This document shows positions 10,837 to 21,131 of a stretch of DNA of 64,000 bases, piece after piece; the stretch's first letter is position 1, and each line of letters begins with the position of its first letter. Made by a program: the position numbers and the translations under genes. The stretch spans positions 1 through 64,000 of the forward strand of contig NW_026848197.1 in assembly GCF_030411735.1 (NCBI RefSeq), written 5' to 3'. The notes below the pieces were generated by a model that was given only the letters and a program-made list of their open reading frames with translations, had not been told where the DNA came from and did not search any database. The stretch is from Phialemonium atrogriseum. Its lineage: Eukaryota > Ascomycota > Sordariomycetes > Cephalothecales > Cephalothecaceae.

Positions 10837-11835
10837 TCAAATTGTTTTCCCGCCATCGACTTCCATGTTCACACCAACGATAAAGGAGGCCTCGTCGCTG
10901 GCGAGGAAAAGAATGGCATTCGCAACATCCTTGGGGTCGGTCAGGCGCCCCATCGGCACGTCACTGATGAATTTCTTACGGTTCTCGGGGGTATCCGCTA
11001 TGCCGGTGAACTTTTCCCACAGTCCCGTTCCTGATAGGAGGGGGCATACTGAGTTGACGCGGATGCCCTTGGGAGCAAATTCAGCTGCGAGACCTTTCGT
11101 TGCCTGCGCCATGTTCAACAATTCCGTGAGGTCAGCTTCTGATGCATGTGTTTCCTGCACGGAGACACAAAAAAACGGCAGGTCGAGAAAGCACTAGGGA
11201 AGCAATAAGACTGGCACTCACGTTTGCGACGGCACCCTTGCTAACAGCATACCACACCAAACCCGGCCGGGGTCTCGTTGCGCCAATCGACGCAACATTG
11301 ACGAAACAGCCTCCAGGTCCAGACTCCAACATAACTGGCACGCACTCTTTGATGCTCCAGAAGATGCTCTTGACGTTGACGGTCATGGTGACATCGAACT
11401 CCTCCTCCGTCACCTCCAAGGTTGGCTTGTTTGCGTAGCTCGTGCCGGCATTGTTGACGACGATATCAAGGCGGCCGAACCTCTGGCTCACCGTCTCCAG
11501 GAGCTTAGCCCAGCCCTCTTGTTTCGCGATGTTGGCATTCTGGTACACAATCTTCTCCGGGTTTGCCGCAGCAATCTTCTGGCCGTCGGTGTCGTTGAGG
11601 TCGGCGATTACAACAGATGCACCTTCTGTAGCAAACAGCTGTGCCGTTGCCGCGCCGAAACCGGATGCGCCACCTGAAAATGGTCAGCGGAGAGGACTTG
11701 GTAAGAAAAAAATGGACAACACAACTAGCTCCCAAAATGGTCGATCAGGGAAGAAAAGAAAGCCAGAAGGAAGAAGATGGAGATATAATTACCAGTTACA
11801 ATGGCAACCTTGCCCTTCAAGCGATTTCCAGCCAT
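10837..11835 (-). CDS. Short-chain dehydrogenase/reductase 1 (classical SDR)
   Basis: Three exons, complement(join(10837..11103,11222..11673,11793..11835)), give 253 residues, typical of a classical SDR. Exon 1 encodes only the start MAGNRLKGKVAIVT; the 119-base intron then restores the cofactor loop TGGASGFG (residues 14-21). NNAG stabilises the central sheet, and the catalytic YAVSK places Tyr near 156 and Lys near 160. The second intron (118 bases) rejoins SKGAVAN to ATKGLAAEFAPKG, and the C-terminus ends MEVDGGKTI, both classical features. It catalyses NAD(P)-dependent oxidation or reduction of an alcohol/ketone in the cytosol; the substrate is unknown. It is divergent from SDR 2 across 562 bases, suggesting shared control. 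Both introns are larger than those of neighbouring genes. Confidence 0.93.
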
Positions 11836-12397
11836 GTCTGATATCTGACGATGAATTAACAGCACAACAGGATAACTCGTGGTAGAAACTCGATGGAAGA
11901 CTGCGCAAGGCTAGGGGAATTTGTTCGTCGCTGTCGGTGGATCTATGGGCAATACCTATACATGATTAAACTGATGACCTTGATCATAACCCCATTCAGA
12001 TGGATTGCGAGTGAGGGGTCCAGGTGGGGGAGCATGCCGCTAGACCGTATTGCATGGAGACAAGTGGGGTGAGTGGTTGAAGCACTAATTTAGTATAGTT
12101 GAAGCGGTGTCTCGGCTTGGCTTCAGTACTGTTCCTGAATAGGCAAGGTAGAGAGGTTACCCCGCGTCTAGACTTCTACGACTTTATGAAGGAGCCCGAG
12201 CCCGCAGGCCCTAATTGCCGACCCCCGCCTTTTACCCCGCTCGTAGTCCGTCTTGATGATTTTCGTAGTTGCGCTCCACGCTGGACTCTGATTCTTTTCT
12301 TGCGCGAATTAATAAATGCATCCTCGCTTCTAAAGAGGTTACACTGCTTAAGCTTTTCAGAATTGTTCGAGATTAGTCCACCCACTATACTGACAAG
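11836..12397. promoter_or_regulatory. Divergent promoter, SDR 1 / SDR 2
   Basis: A 562-base head-to-head region with GTGGGG at 12024-12029 and 12064-12069 and CCCCGC at 12223-12228 and 12235-12240. These match SYGGRG in one or the other orientation, as in the other cluster promoters. Binding is inferred. Confidence 0.45.
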
Positions 12398-13542
12398 ATG
12401 TCTACTTTGGACAGCATTACCAAGCAAGAGCTTGCGACGCTTAAAGGACGCACGATTATTGTGACCGGAGGTGCAAGTGGAATCGGACGGGCAACAGTTC
12501 TCATAGCACATGGTACAGCTGCAATACTACTACTGTTTGGATAACGCACTGACTCATCTGATGTGGCATGTGATAGCTGCCGGAGCAAACGTCGCTATCG
12601 CCGACGTCAACAAGGCAGCGGGGGAAGCCCTCGCAGCTGAGCTGCAAGAGTAAGTTTTGCGTCCGTCCTCCTATCTATTGTCCGCGTATTGACTGAGCTC
12701 TAGCCGCGCCATTTTCGTCGAGACTGACGTATCGAACTGGGATTCTGTATTGTCGCTATTCCAGACAACCTACGATACGTTCAAGAGCGTCGACGTCGTA
12801 TACGGAAATGCGGGTACAAGCGTCGGGGACAATCTGCTTGAAGATGAGATAGACAAGGAGACGGGGAAGCTTCGGGCGCCGAAGTTGAACAACGTGCAGG
12901 TCAACCTTTTCGGAGCCATCTATACGACCAAGGCCGCTATCCACTTCTTCGCGAAACATCCCGAGAAGAAGTGCCAGCTGGTATTGACAGGATCAGCGGC
13001 AAGGTATTTTCTCTTGCTCGTTCTGTCCCCGTGTATAGCCTATTATTCTGACGACAACTAACTGTGGCTTAGCATTATCGATAATCCCCCATTGTTCCTC
13101 TACTGCGCCGGTAAGGCCGGAGTTCTCGGGCTGATGAGGGGAATGAGAACCAAGATGCCGGAGAGGAATGTCACCATAAACATGATCGCACCTTGGATGA
13201 CAGGTACGTTTCTCTTCGCCTAGCCATCTTCCATGGGCAATGATAACAGTAATTACGTCTCGGCTGACATACGTCCTCGAAGTGACGGCCATGTTACCTC
13301 AATGGATCCAGGACCTGTGGGGAGATCTCCCTGCAAACAACCCCGACGGCGTCGCAAGGGCGCTGCTGATACCTGCCGTAAGACCGGAAGTGAATGGGCG
13401 GACGCTTTGGGTAGCGGGAAATAACGCCATAGAGATAGAACAAGCGATCCACCGAGTACAGCCACAGTGGATGGGAAGCGACCTATCCACCGCCGTGGAT
13501 GAAGGGCAGAGGCGGATGGGCATCATTGGCTCATATGATTAA
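12398..13542 (+). CDS. Short-chain dehydrogenase/reductase 2
   Basis: Five exons, join(12398..12512,12577..12649,12704..13003,13073..13203,13283..13542), encode 292 residues. The four introns (54-79 bases, GT-AG) all keep frame. TGGASGIG binds the cofactor near residues 23-30, GNAG replaces the commoner NNAG, and catalytic residues are Ser near 160 (TGSAAS) and YCAGK with Tyr 173 and Lys 177. The sequence is of the 15-hydroxyprostaglandin-dehydrogenase-like fungal SDR type. The C-terminal tail beyond the core is longer than in SDR 1 and ends in GIIGSYD. It likely oxidises or reduces a hydroxyl intermediate in the same pathway as SDR 1. It looks intact. Confidence 0.92.
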
Positions 13543-13867
13543 GGTCGTATTTAGATCAAAACTTCTAGATATGGTCATAGACGTTCATAAACAACCTGTC
13601 ACCGCCCATGCTATGCTGCCCTCATGCCAACCCTGTCATCTCTCCTTTACCGGGTACCGGGCCTCTTTTCCTTTTCCTGCGATGCGCACCAGACGCGCTC
13701 CACATAAAGAGGGCCCTCATCTTCGTCTTCATCCATGGCCATGCCGTTGGCGTCGCCGCCCAAGACGCGCGCACTAGCAGAGCTATCTACAATGTCGTTG
13801 AGTATCTCTCTCTACCCTTTTCTCTTGTTTCGTTGTAGTGTGGTTGGTTTTCTAATATACCGGGGTT
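13543..13867. other. Spacer, no gene recognised
   Basis: A region of about 325 bases between the SDR 2 stop and the end of the monooxygenase pseudogene. Overlapping ORFs here (for example plus 13608-13838) show no family motif. Confidence 0.4.
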
Positions 13868-15313
13868 CTATTCCCCTTCCTCAGCACCAATCACCTCATC
13901 CATCTGATTTGCGATCTTGATATTGATCGAGGGATCGTTGTAAGTGCGTCAAAGAAGCCCTCTCGAGCCGCCACGACGTTAGGATGGAAGGAGTGGCATC
14001 GCAGCTTGAACTCAGTGGACAGTTTGTTCGTTTAATTTATCCATGCGTCCCGACGCACTTTGGCATAGGTATCTAGCAGTTGACCAGCTAGCTTGGCATG
14101 CTGGTAGACTCGTATAAAGTAGTTGCCTTGGGCGGGCGGCGTCAAGCAGGTTAGTTGTCAATCCGAGTCTGCCGATTAGGTTATTCGACTAATATATGCT
14201 GATGAGCTAAATGTAAACCGAAGGACATACTTGGTGGACTCACGCATCCGGCATTGCCACGACGCAAGACTCTCCCAATCCTGAACATCTTCGCAACACG
14301 TTGATGTGCCTAGTAAGGATTCGCGCTGACCACATCTTATTTGAGCGGCCTAGGTCCAGGAAGCAAACCTCTCGTATGTCTCAGGGAGCTACTTCAGGAT
14401 TTCAGACTCGGGGATATCAGTGCGCACCCTAAACGCCACCCGCCAATAAGCATTGCCTAGCCCTGTTCAGGTAATTACTAACTGCCTAGTCCTCTTCATC
14501 TATAATCATGTTGCCTGCGGTAAAGTCTCCAAGGCCCTAAAGATCATAGATCGCGTTTGATGCTACAAAGCAGAAGTCGTTCCACGTGAATCGCCCAAAG
14601 GCGATGCACAGTGCTCGACAAACTAAGCTCCCGGCTCCGTCTGCCCCTATGAGATAGTCCCGGGAGAAGAAGGCCTCGCCCACAGGCCCAACACACGTTA
14701 CATCAACCAGTTTGTTGCTTGTGGTTTTCTTGACGCCTGCAAACCTGCGAACATAAGAGACTCGGAAGGTCTTTTGTCGCTCGCAGTGCTTTAAGATAAT
14801 CTCTGCGAGGACATGCTAGCCGATGTGGATTCTAGTGAACTTGTATTTAACTATGCCTCTCGGAACGAGCGACATCTAGAGTCGAGCCAAGACGTCTCCG
14901 CCCTTTGTGTAGGATTCCCGAAACGTAATTCCTTCCACGTTCTTGTGGCCAGCTCGCTCGAGGTCCTCGTATATGCCGACCTTCTCCATTTCGATGAGCA
15001 CAATGGGCACGTAACTAATATAAGAAATGGTCAGCACCGCGCCTGGCCCAACGCTGAACTAATAGCGGATCAACTCAAAACTGCATATTTGAGTGACAAA
15101 CAGCTACATCTAGGAGCAAATGCATATGTAGTTGCTTGTGGACTTTCCAATATTTGCTTTTCCGCTTCAAAAGTCTAGCACGTCAATCCCTTCTCTTGCC
15201 AGCTTCAAAGCCAGGAGCAGCCCAACTAGACCGGCGCTAATGATAATGACTTGCTCATGTTCTACCTTGATTTCGTCCGCTGTCGGAACAAGTTTGGGAT
15301 CCGTTAGTGTCAT
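13868..15313 (-). pseudogene. FAD-dependent monooxygenase, second copy, decayed
   Basis: Nearly the whole length of a second FAD monooxygenase can be followed on the minus strand. A start at 15313 leads to VIIISAGLVGLLLALKLARE, where GxGxxG has become SxGxxG. Next come EAEKQILESPQATTY, PIVLIEMEKVGIYEDL, a DG motif in DYLIGADGAGS, the GDAxH region degraded to RGNAGC, RLGLTTNLLDAA, and a C-terminal LLDTYAKVRRDAW ending near 13868. Several stops are TAG at former Gln or Trp codons (for example before HVLAEIILKHCE), and a few frameshifts occur. It is not a close copy of the intact monooxygenase at 4.2-5.7 kb. It was presumably a working member of the cluster until recently, since motif order is preserved. 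Confidence 0.9.
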
Positions 15314-16055
15314 AGCTGCTTGTTTTGGGGTGGGGTTGGAAGTGGAAGTGCTTGCGACAATCAAAGAGTAGCCAGAGATAGCGTCTGTCCTTGTGACAGA
15401 CAGAGTTAATTCCACGTTGAGCAGCGGCAGGAATCCTGCCTAACACCATTATTAGTAGGTGCCAGAGTTAGGTAGAGGCAGCGTATGTCCATCAAAAAGC
15501 GGCGAGAATTAAGAAACGTCAAAAACATCACATAGGCTGCTAATCCTTTATCATGCGTCTTTAAAGCCTCATCTACCAGGTACTTCTTCAAGGCTAGATA
15601 CTTTAAAAGCAGCGTCCCTAGGTTCTTGGGAAGAGCCTCATTTCACCTGCATAACCCAAGCTTCATAACAGCTTTAGGCCACAAGCTTTGCCTAACGCTC
15701 AACATTCAAATAGCTTGCAGAGTAAGCATGGTTAGCGACAAGCAGGTAATCAATGCACAAACCCACCTAGCGAAAAAGTGCCGTCCGCCTAGCGGAGTTC
15801 GTAAAGAATACCTTAGTGCGTAGTGCGGGGGTGGCAAAGCGGGGAAACCCGAGTAAGCGGCTCTGTACATCCGTACCCCACCCATTGATGTCTCAAATAT
15901 TTCTACATATGTACCCCGCGCTCCCCACCTCCCTTTTCGCAACAAACTCCACGTTAGATGCCAGAACTTAGGACTCTCCCCTCCTCCCCTCCTCCCCACC
16001 ACCACCACCACCACCACGACGTACCACGACGAACCACGATCAGGAACTCTAGCCA
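15314..16055. promoter_or_regulatory. Upstream region of the C2H2 regulator gene
   Basis: GCGGGG at 15825 and 15839, CCCCAC at 15876 and 15923 and CCCCGC at 15914 lie within 230 bases of the start codon. A CAC trinucleotide run (15999-16016) lies in the likely 5' leader. The boxes match those in the enzyme promoters, which would fit autoregulation or carbon repression. The first part (15314-15820) holds degenerate sequence. Confidence 0.45.
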
Positions 16056-18914
16056 ATGGACACTGCCGACCCCGTAACTTCCCCCGCCGCCTCCACCCCA
16101 CCGGGGAAGAAGACCAGAAGACACCAGTGTCAGTTCTGCGAGAAGACTTTCATGCGCTACGAGCACCGTCAGCGACATGAGCGGTCACGTGAGTAGAGTC
16201 TGGCGCTTTGACGATCGTCGAGACTGTCAATTTCTGAACGGGGCATCGTTGCAGACACCAAAGAGACGCCTTTCCGATGCTCTCACTGTTCCAAGGCGTT
16301 TGCCAGGAAGTAAGCCGCTGATCACTCACTCTCCCGGGGATCCCCTCGCCTTTGTTCGGCGGCTAACTATCGGGGAGGGACCTTCTTGTGCGACACAATA
16401 AAGCGCTGCACGGCATTGCCACGACGCGCGGCAATGTTGCCACTGCCTCGACAGGTAGAGCACCGTCGCCAGTGAGAGACAAATGGCACCATTGGCAACC
16501 GCATGAACCAGACAGAGATCAACGTTGGGGGAGCGTTACAACCTCCGCCGGCTCTGCCGAGGAGGTCGAACGCAACCCAACCCCGGTTCCAGCGTCGCAC
16601 TTTCAAGGAACCAATCCAGTCCGCTTGACTAGCGCAGAAGCTCAGGACCATGCCGCCCTCGAAGTGGCCGATATGCAAGGTCTCGAAGTGCACGACCTGC
16701 TCCAGAACGGTGGATTCATGACCGACGTGCTCACCATCGATTCCGTCATGGACCAGACCCAGACCCATACTATGGCCGGACACGAGGGCTCACTTTCTCT
16801 CGCAAACTTGAACCACCACGTTGCTTCTATGGAACCGGGGTTGGAAGAGCACTTCCCGGAGCCCGATTGGATCGACAACTTCGACTTTTCCACGGCGACG
16901 TACTCCTCCGTCTTCCACACGGCGCTGCCTCTTTGGCCCTCGACGGCGTGGAGTCCCGAGTCTCTGATCCGACCACCAGAGAGTCCCAAGCCCGTCGTCG
17001 AGAAGCTGGACAAAACCCTCCCGACTCCAGGTAGCCGCAAGAAGAGGGATTTGGGCGCGCACGGCTCGGAGGCCCCCCTCTCACTTTTAGACCGCGTCTT
17101 CTCGCGCCGTTCATCTCCCGAGCCGGGCCGACCATCCGCGCCTTCGGGCCCGACGGCTCTACAACAGCCTTCGACTCAGGTCACCTCCGTGGTTCGCAGT
17201 CGACTGGTCCATAAACTGGAACACTTCTCCCACCTCCTCCCCAGCGGCTTTGTTCTCCCGTCTCACCATGCTCTTAGCCGGTATACGACTAGCTACTTCG
17301 ACGTGGGCGCCCCACATCAACCTTTTATCCACGTGCCAACGTGGTGTCCCGAGACGTGCAGCTTCGGACTGTTCTTTGCCGTTTGTGCCATGGGGGCGCG
17401 GTACTGTTTCGAGCACGAGACGTCCCTACAGCTGTGGCGCGTGGGCAAAGCCATCCTGACAGCCGAGATAGACAGAGGGGCGGCAGTGGCGGCGAGGGCT
17501 GGCGACGACGATAGCGGGCTCGGGGCTGCCGAGTACACTTCGGAACTGATGGAGCACTGCCAAGGTCTAGTGCTCTTGATGATGTACGCAACGTGGGCCG
17601 GGGATAAATACTTGCTGAGACAAGCACTGTCCTTTCAGAGTGGCCTGGCGGCTGTAAGTGGCCCGGGTTTTGGGGATGGGCGGCGAGACGCCCTGGCGGA
17701 GATTCTGCTGCTAACAATGTGCTAGATGGTCCGAGATATAACGCCCGAAGAGCCCCGTGAGTCGGAACTTGCGAACTGGAAGCAGTGGATAGAGTACGAG
17801 AGCCAGAAAAGGTGAGGCTCCGGCGCGAGGCGCAATCGATGGCTGTGGCTCCCATGCTGATTTGACCCATGACCCCCCGCGTAGAACCAAATTTGTGGTT
17901 TTCTGCTTCTTCAACCTGCAGTGTCTAGCATATGACATACCCTCCTTAATTCTGCACAGTGAGCTGCAGCTTGCTTTGCCGTCGGGAGAAGAATCGTGGC
18001 GTGCCGACTCTGAGGCTAGCTGGATCCTTAGCCGGAGGCAAGAGGCCCCTGGATATATTCCCTCTTTCCAGGCTGCGATGCGGACACTACTTGACGACAA
18101 GAACGGCGGCGCACAAAATACGGAGCAAGGCCAAACCTCGCCGGACGATCCTTGCTACTCCACCTTTGGAAGCTATGTTCTAATAAACGGGCTCATGCAG
18201 TCCAACTTCGAGCTTCGAAGGTATTCGCGTTCGATACCCGGCTCTGATAGGTCCCTTTCGCCGGAGCATAGCAAGACACTAGAGAGAGCGCTGCGCAAGT
18301 GGCAGAAAGGTTGGGAGAACAATCCCGAGGCCTCGCTCAACCCGCGCGATCCACACGGCCCTCTCGCCTTCAACTGCACAGCCCTGCTGCGCATGGCATA
18401 TATCCGTCTAGACATCGACTTCGGGCCCTACTCGGCGGCTCTCCGGTCCGGAGATCCGCAGATAGTAGCGCGTACGATATGCAATGAACCTCCGGCCAAA
18501 CGGGGCAGGCGATCGACGAGAGCTGCGCTGCATGCCTGCCATGCGCTGCTTATCCCCATCAAGATGGGCATAGATCTCGTGGCGCACACGCAGGTCTTCC
18601 TCTGGTCCATCCAACACTTCATCGCGTCGTTCGAATGTTGCTTGCTGCTCGCCAAGTGGCTCGATGCCGTGACTGTCGGCTCGCCGGAGCCGCCGTTGTC
18701 CGAAGAAGAACGCTGGCTAATCAGGGTAGTCCAGGAGACGCTACAGGAGTGTAATATTCATACCGTGAATGATGCGAGGACGCTCAGCTCCAGTGTGCTG
18801 ACTACCTGGGCGAGATTGTTTCACGGAAATACCATATGGGGAATCCTGCCTCTTATGGGCACAGTGCTTAACATGTATGCCGAGTTGCTTAGCAGTGACC
18901 TTCAGCGGCTATGA
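16056..18914 (+). CDS. C2H2 zinc-finger plus fungal-specific domain transcription factor
   Basis: Five exons, join(16056..16188,16255..16309,16378..17653,17726..17811,17885..18914), give 859 residues. The first two introns lie inside the DNA-binding region and splicing completes both fingers: C25-x2-C28-x12-H41-x3-H45 and C53-x2-C56-x12-H69-x4-H74. A long acidic, Ser/Pro-rich linker follows. The C-terminal half (about 300-850) is the fungal-specific transcription-factor fold, with PFIHVPTW and HSELQLALPS typical of the C2H2 plus PF04082 class that includes catabolic and cluster regulators. It is nuclear. Position between the SDR pair and the aldehyde dehydrogenase makes it the likely pathway-specific activator. 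C-rich CCCCAC-type boxes in the enzyme promoters are the kind of site such fingers bind, though CreA could use the same sites. Confidence 0.93.
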
Positions 18915-19373
18915 ATATATTGAAAATGGAAGAGGAGTATACCACAGCTGCTTGAAACGAGCACAGTTAGATTACACCTGCTCCCACATCGCTGTCCCAT
19001 CGCTGTCCCATCTCTGTCCCATCTACTGTATTATAACTGCTTTCTAAAGTAGCGGCAGAAAAAAGGAACCCGTGGCTCATGTAACCCCCACCACCCCTCG
19101 ACTCATTCCCCACCCCCACCTCCCCTCAACCCGCTTCCTTCCCCACCCTCACCTTCCCCTCAACCCGCCTGCTTCCCCACCCCACCTCTTTCTTGTTCTG
19201 GACGTTGTCAGCGTTATATTATCTGGTCACTCTTTGCTATTATCGAGGAGGGGATTAGTCTTTCAGCATACCTCCTACCTCGGATGTCCTACCGCCAGGA
19301 ATCTCCCCTTCCAGCTATCACAAGGACTAGTCTAACTTTCTAACCGATTCATCTGTCTCTCGACCCACACATC
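18915..19373. promoter_or_regulatory. Intergenic region upstream of the aldehyde dehydrogenase
   Basis: It contains 12-base tandem repeats (CTGTCCCATCG type, about 18985-19023) and a strongly C-rich strip at 19082-19190 with many CCCCAC/CCCCTC boxes. The latter is the densest C-box array of the cluster. No gene is seen. Confidence 0.5.
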
Positions 19374-21131
19374 ATGGGTAGTAACGGTGTTACAAATGGT
19401 GTTTCTCACCTGCCATTCAAGGTTAGCATACTCCCTGCCAGCTAACAGCGTGACATGTCGTTCTATCAACGCTTGGCGGTCTTTCCATCTAATTAACATT
19501 CACTTGCACTACGACAGTTGAAGAATCCAGAGCTATTCCGTCAAGAGTCCTACGTACACGGAAAATGGGTTGAATCAAAATCCGGCGCTCGTTTCGACGT
19601 TGTTGGTGCGTGTCCTTCATTCTCCGCTCGCGAGTGTGTGATTGACTTTGAGATTCGATCCTAACTCGTCTCACATAGATCCTGGCACTGGAGCCGTTTG
19701 GGCCACTTGCGCCAACAATTCCTCCTCCGACGTCGACGATGTTGTGCAGTCATCCTACGAGGCCTTCCAAATATACAAGAAGCTCAATCCCAGGACCCGT
19801 GCCGAGCTGCTGCTGAAATGGGACTCGTTGATCCGAGAGAACCGAGACGATCTCGCGCTCATTCTGACATATGAAACGGGAAAGCCTCTCGCAGAGGCGT
19901 ACGGCGAGATCGACTACGGCGCGTCTTTCACTTGGTGGTTTGCCGGAGAGGCAGAAAGGATCAATGGCACGGTCCATGTGGCATCTGCCCCGAACAGGAG
20001 AGTCTTCACGGTGAAACAGCCGATCGGTGTCGCAGTGGGCCTCATCCCCTGGAACTTCCCCATCGCCATGTCCCTCCGGAAAGTCGCTGCTGCACTTGCT
20101 GCCGGCTGCACCATGGTCGTGAAGCCATCGCCGGAAACGCCCTTCACGGCTCTGACGCTTGCGTACCTCGCCGAGAAGGCAGGGTTTGCTCCGGGTGTCT
20201 TCAACGTTATAACCACAGACCTGGCCAACACTCCTTCGCTTTGCGAGTCACTCTGCAAGCACCCACTCGTCAGCAAAGTGACCTTCACAGGTTCTTCGCG
20301 CGTGGGCAAGCTGATCGCCAAGCACTGTGCCGAGGGGCTTAAGAAGGTGACCCTGGAACTCGGAGGCAACTGTCCCTACATCATCTTCGACGACGCAAAC
20401 CTCGAGCAGGCACTCGGCCAGCTGATGGCCTTGAAGTTTAAGCATGCGGGACAGGTCTGTGTCACTGCCAATCGAGTATATGTACAGTCTAGAGTGTACG
20501 ACAAGTTCGCGAACATGCTCGCGGACGCCACGAGGAAATTGAATCTAGGCCACGGAGCCGACAAGGTCTCGACAATAGGACCTGTGACCACCCCACAGTC
20601 GCTTGACAAGTTGACAAGGCAGGTCGAAGACGCGCAGAAGTACGGCGGCAAGGTCCTCGTGGGCGGTAAGAAACCGGACGGCCTTGAAGGTTATTTCTTC
20701 GAGCCGACCGTCATCGCCGACATGACGCAGGACATGCTCCTGACTCGCGAGGAGACTTTCGGCCCCATCTGCGGATTGTACAAGTTTGAGACGGAGGAAG
20801 AGGTAGTCAAATACGCAAACGACACCAGCATGGGCTTGGCTAGCTACTTCTTTACCAAGGATGTAGATCGGACGTGGAGGTTGCTGGAAAATCTGGAAGC
20901 GGGGATGATTGGCATGAACACTGGTAAGCATTTGATTAACCACATCGTCTCTTCTCTCCTTTTAGCCCATTACTAACATGTCTACCATTTGCAGGTAACT
21001 CGTCGGGCGCTGAGAACCCATTCGGAGGTATTAAGGAATCTGGGTATGGCAAGGAATCTGGCAAGGATGTCGCAGTTGCCGAGTATCTCGTGACGAAGAC
21101 AGGGACTTTGACTCTGGAGGGGCATTTCTAG
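19374..21131 (+). CDS. Aldehyde dehydrogenase, succinate-semialdehyde dehydrogenase-like
   Basis: Four exons, join(19374..19421,19518..19605,19679..20923,20995..21131), give 505 residues. Introns are 96, 73 and 71 bases and keep frame. The NAD(P)-binding and catalytic core is complete: IPWNFP, FTGSSRVGK, the general base Glu 272 in LELGG and the nucleophile Cys 306 in GQVCVTANR. The C-terminus reads GGIKESGYGKESG and EYLVTKTGTLTL, the signature end of the SSADH (GabD) branch. No mitochondrial presequence is obvious, so it is probably cytosolic. It would oxidise an aldehyde product of the cluster to an acid. Succinate semialdehyde itself is possible, but the branch also handles other semialdehydes. 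It marks the inner edge of the intact region. Confidence 0.95.

Noticed and set aside
16367..17870. Long minus-strand ORFs (138, 132 and 181 codons)
   Set aside because: They lie opposite the regulator exons, a GC-rich coding region where antisense frames are often open. No motif supports them.
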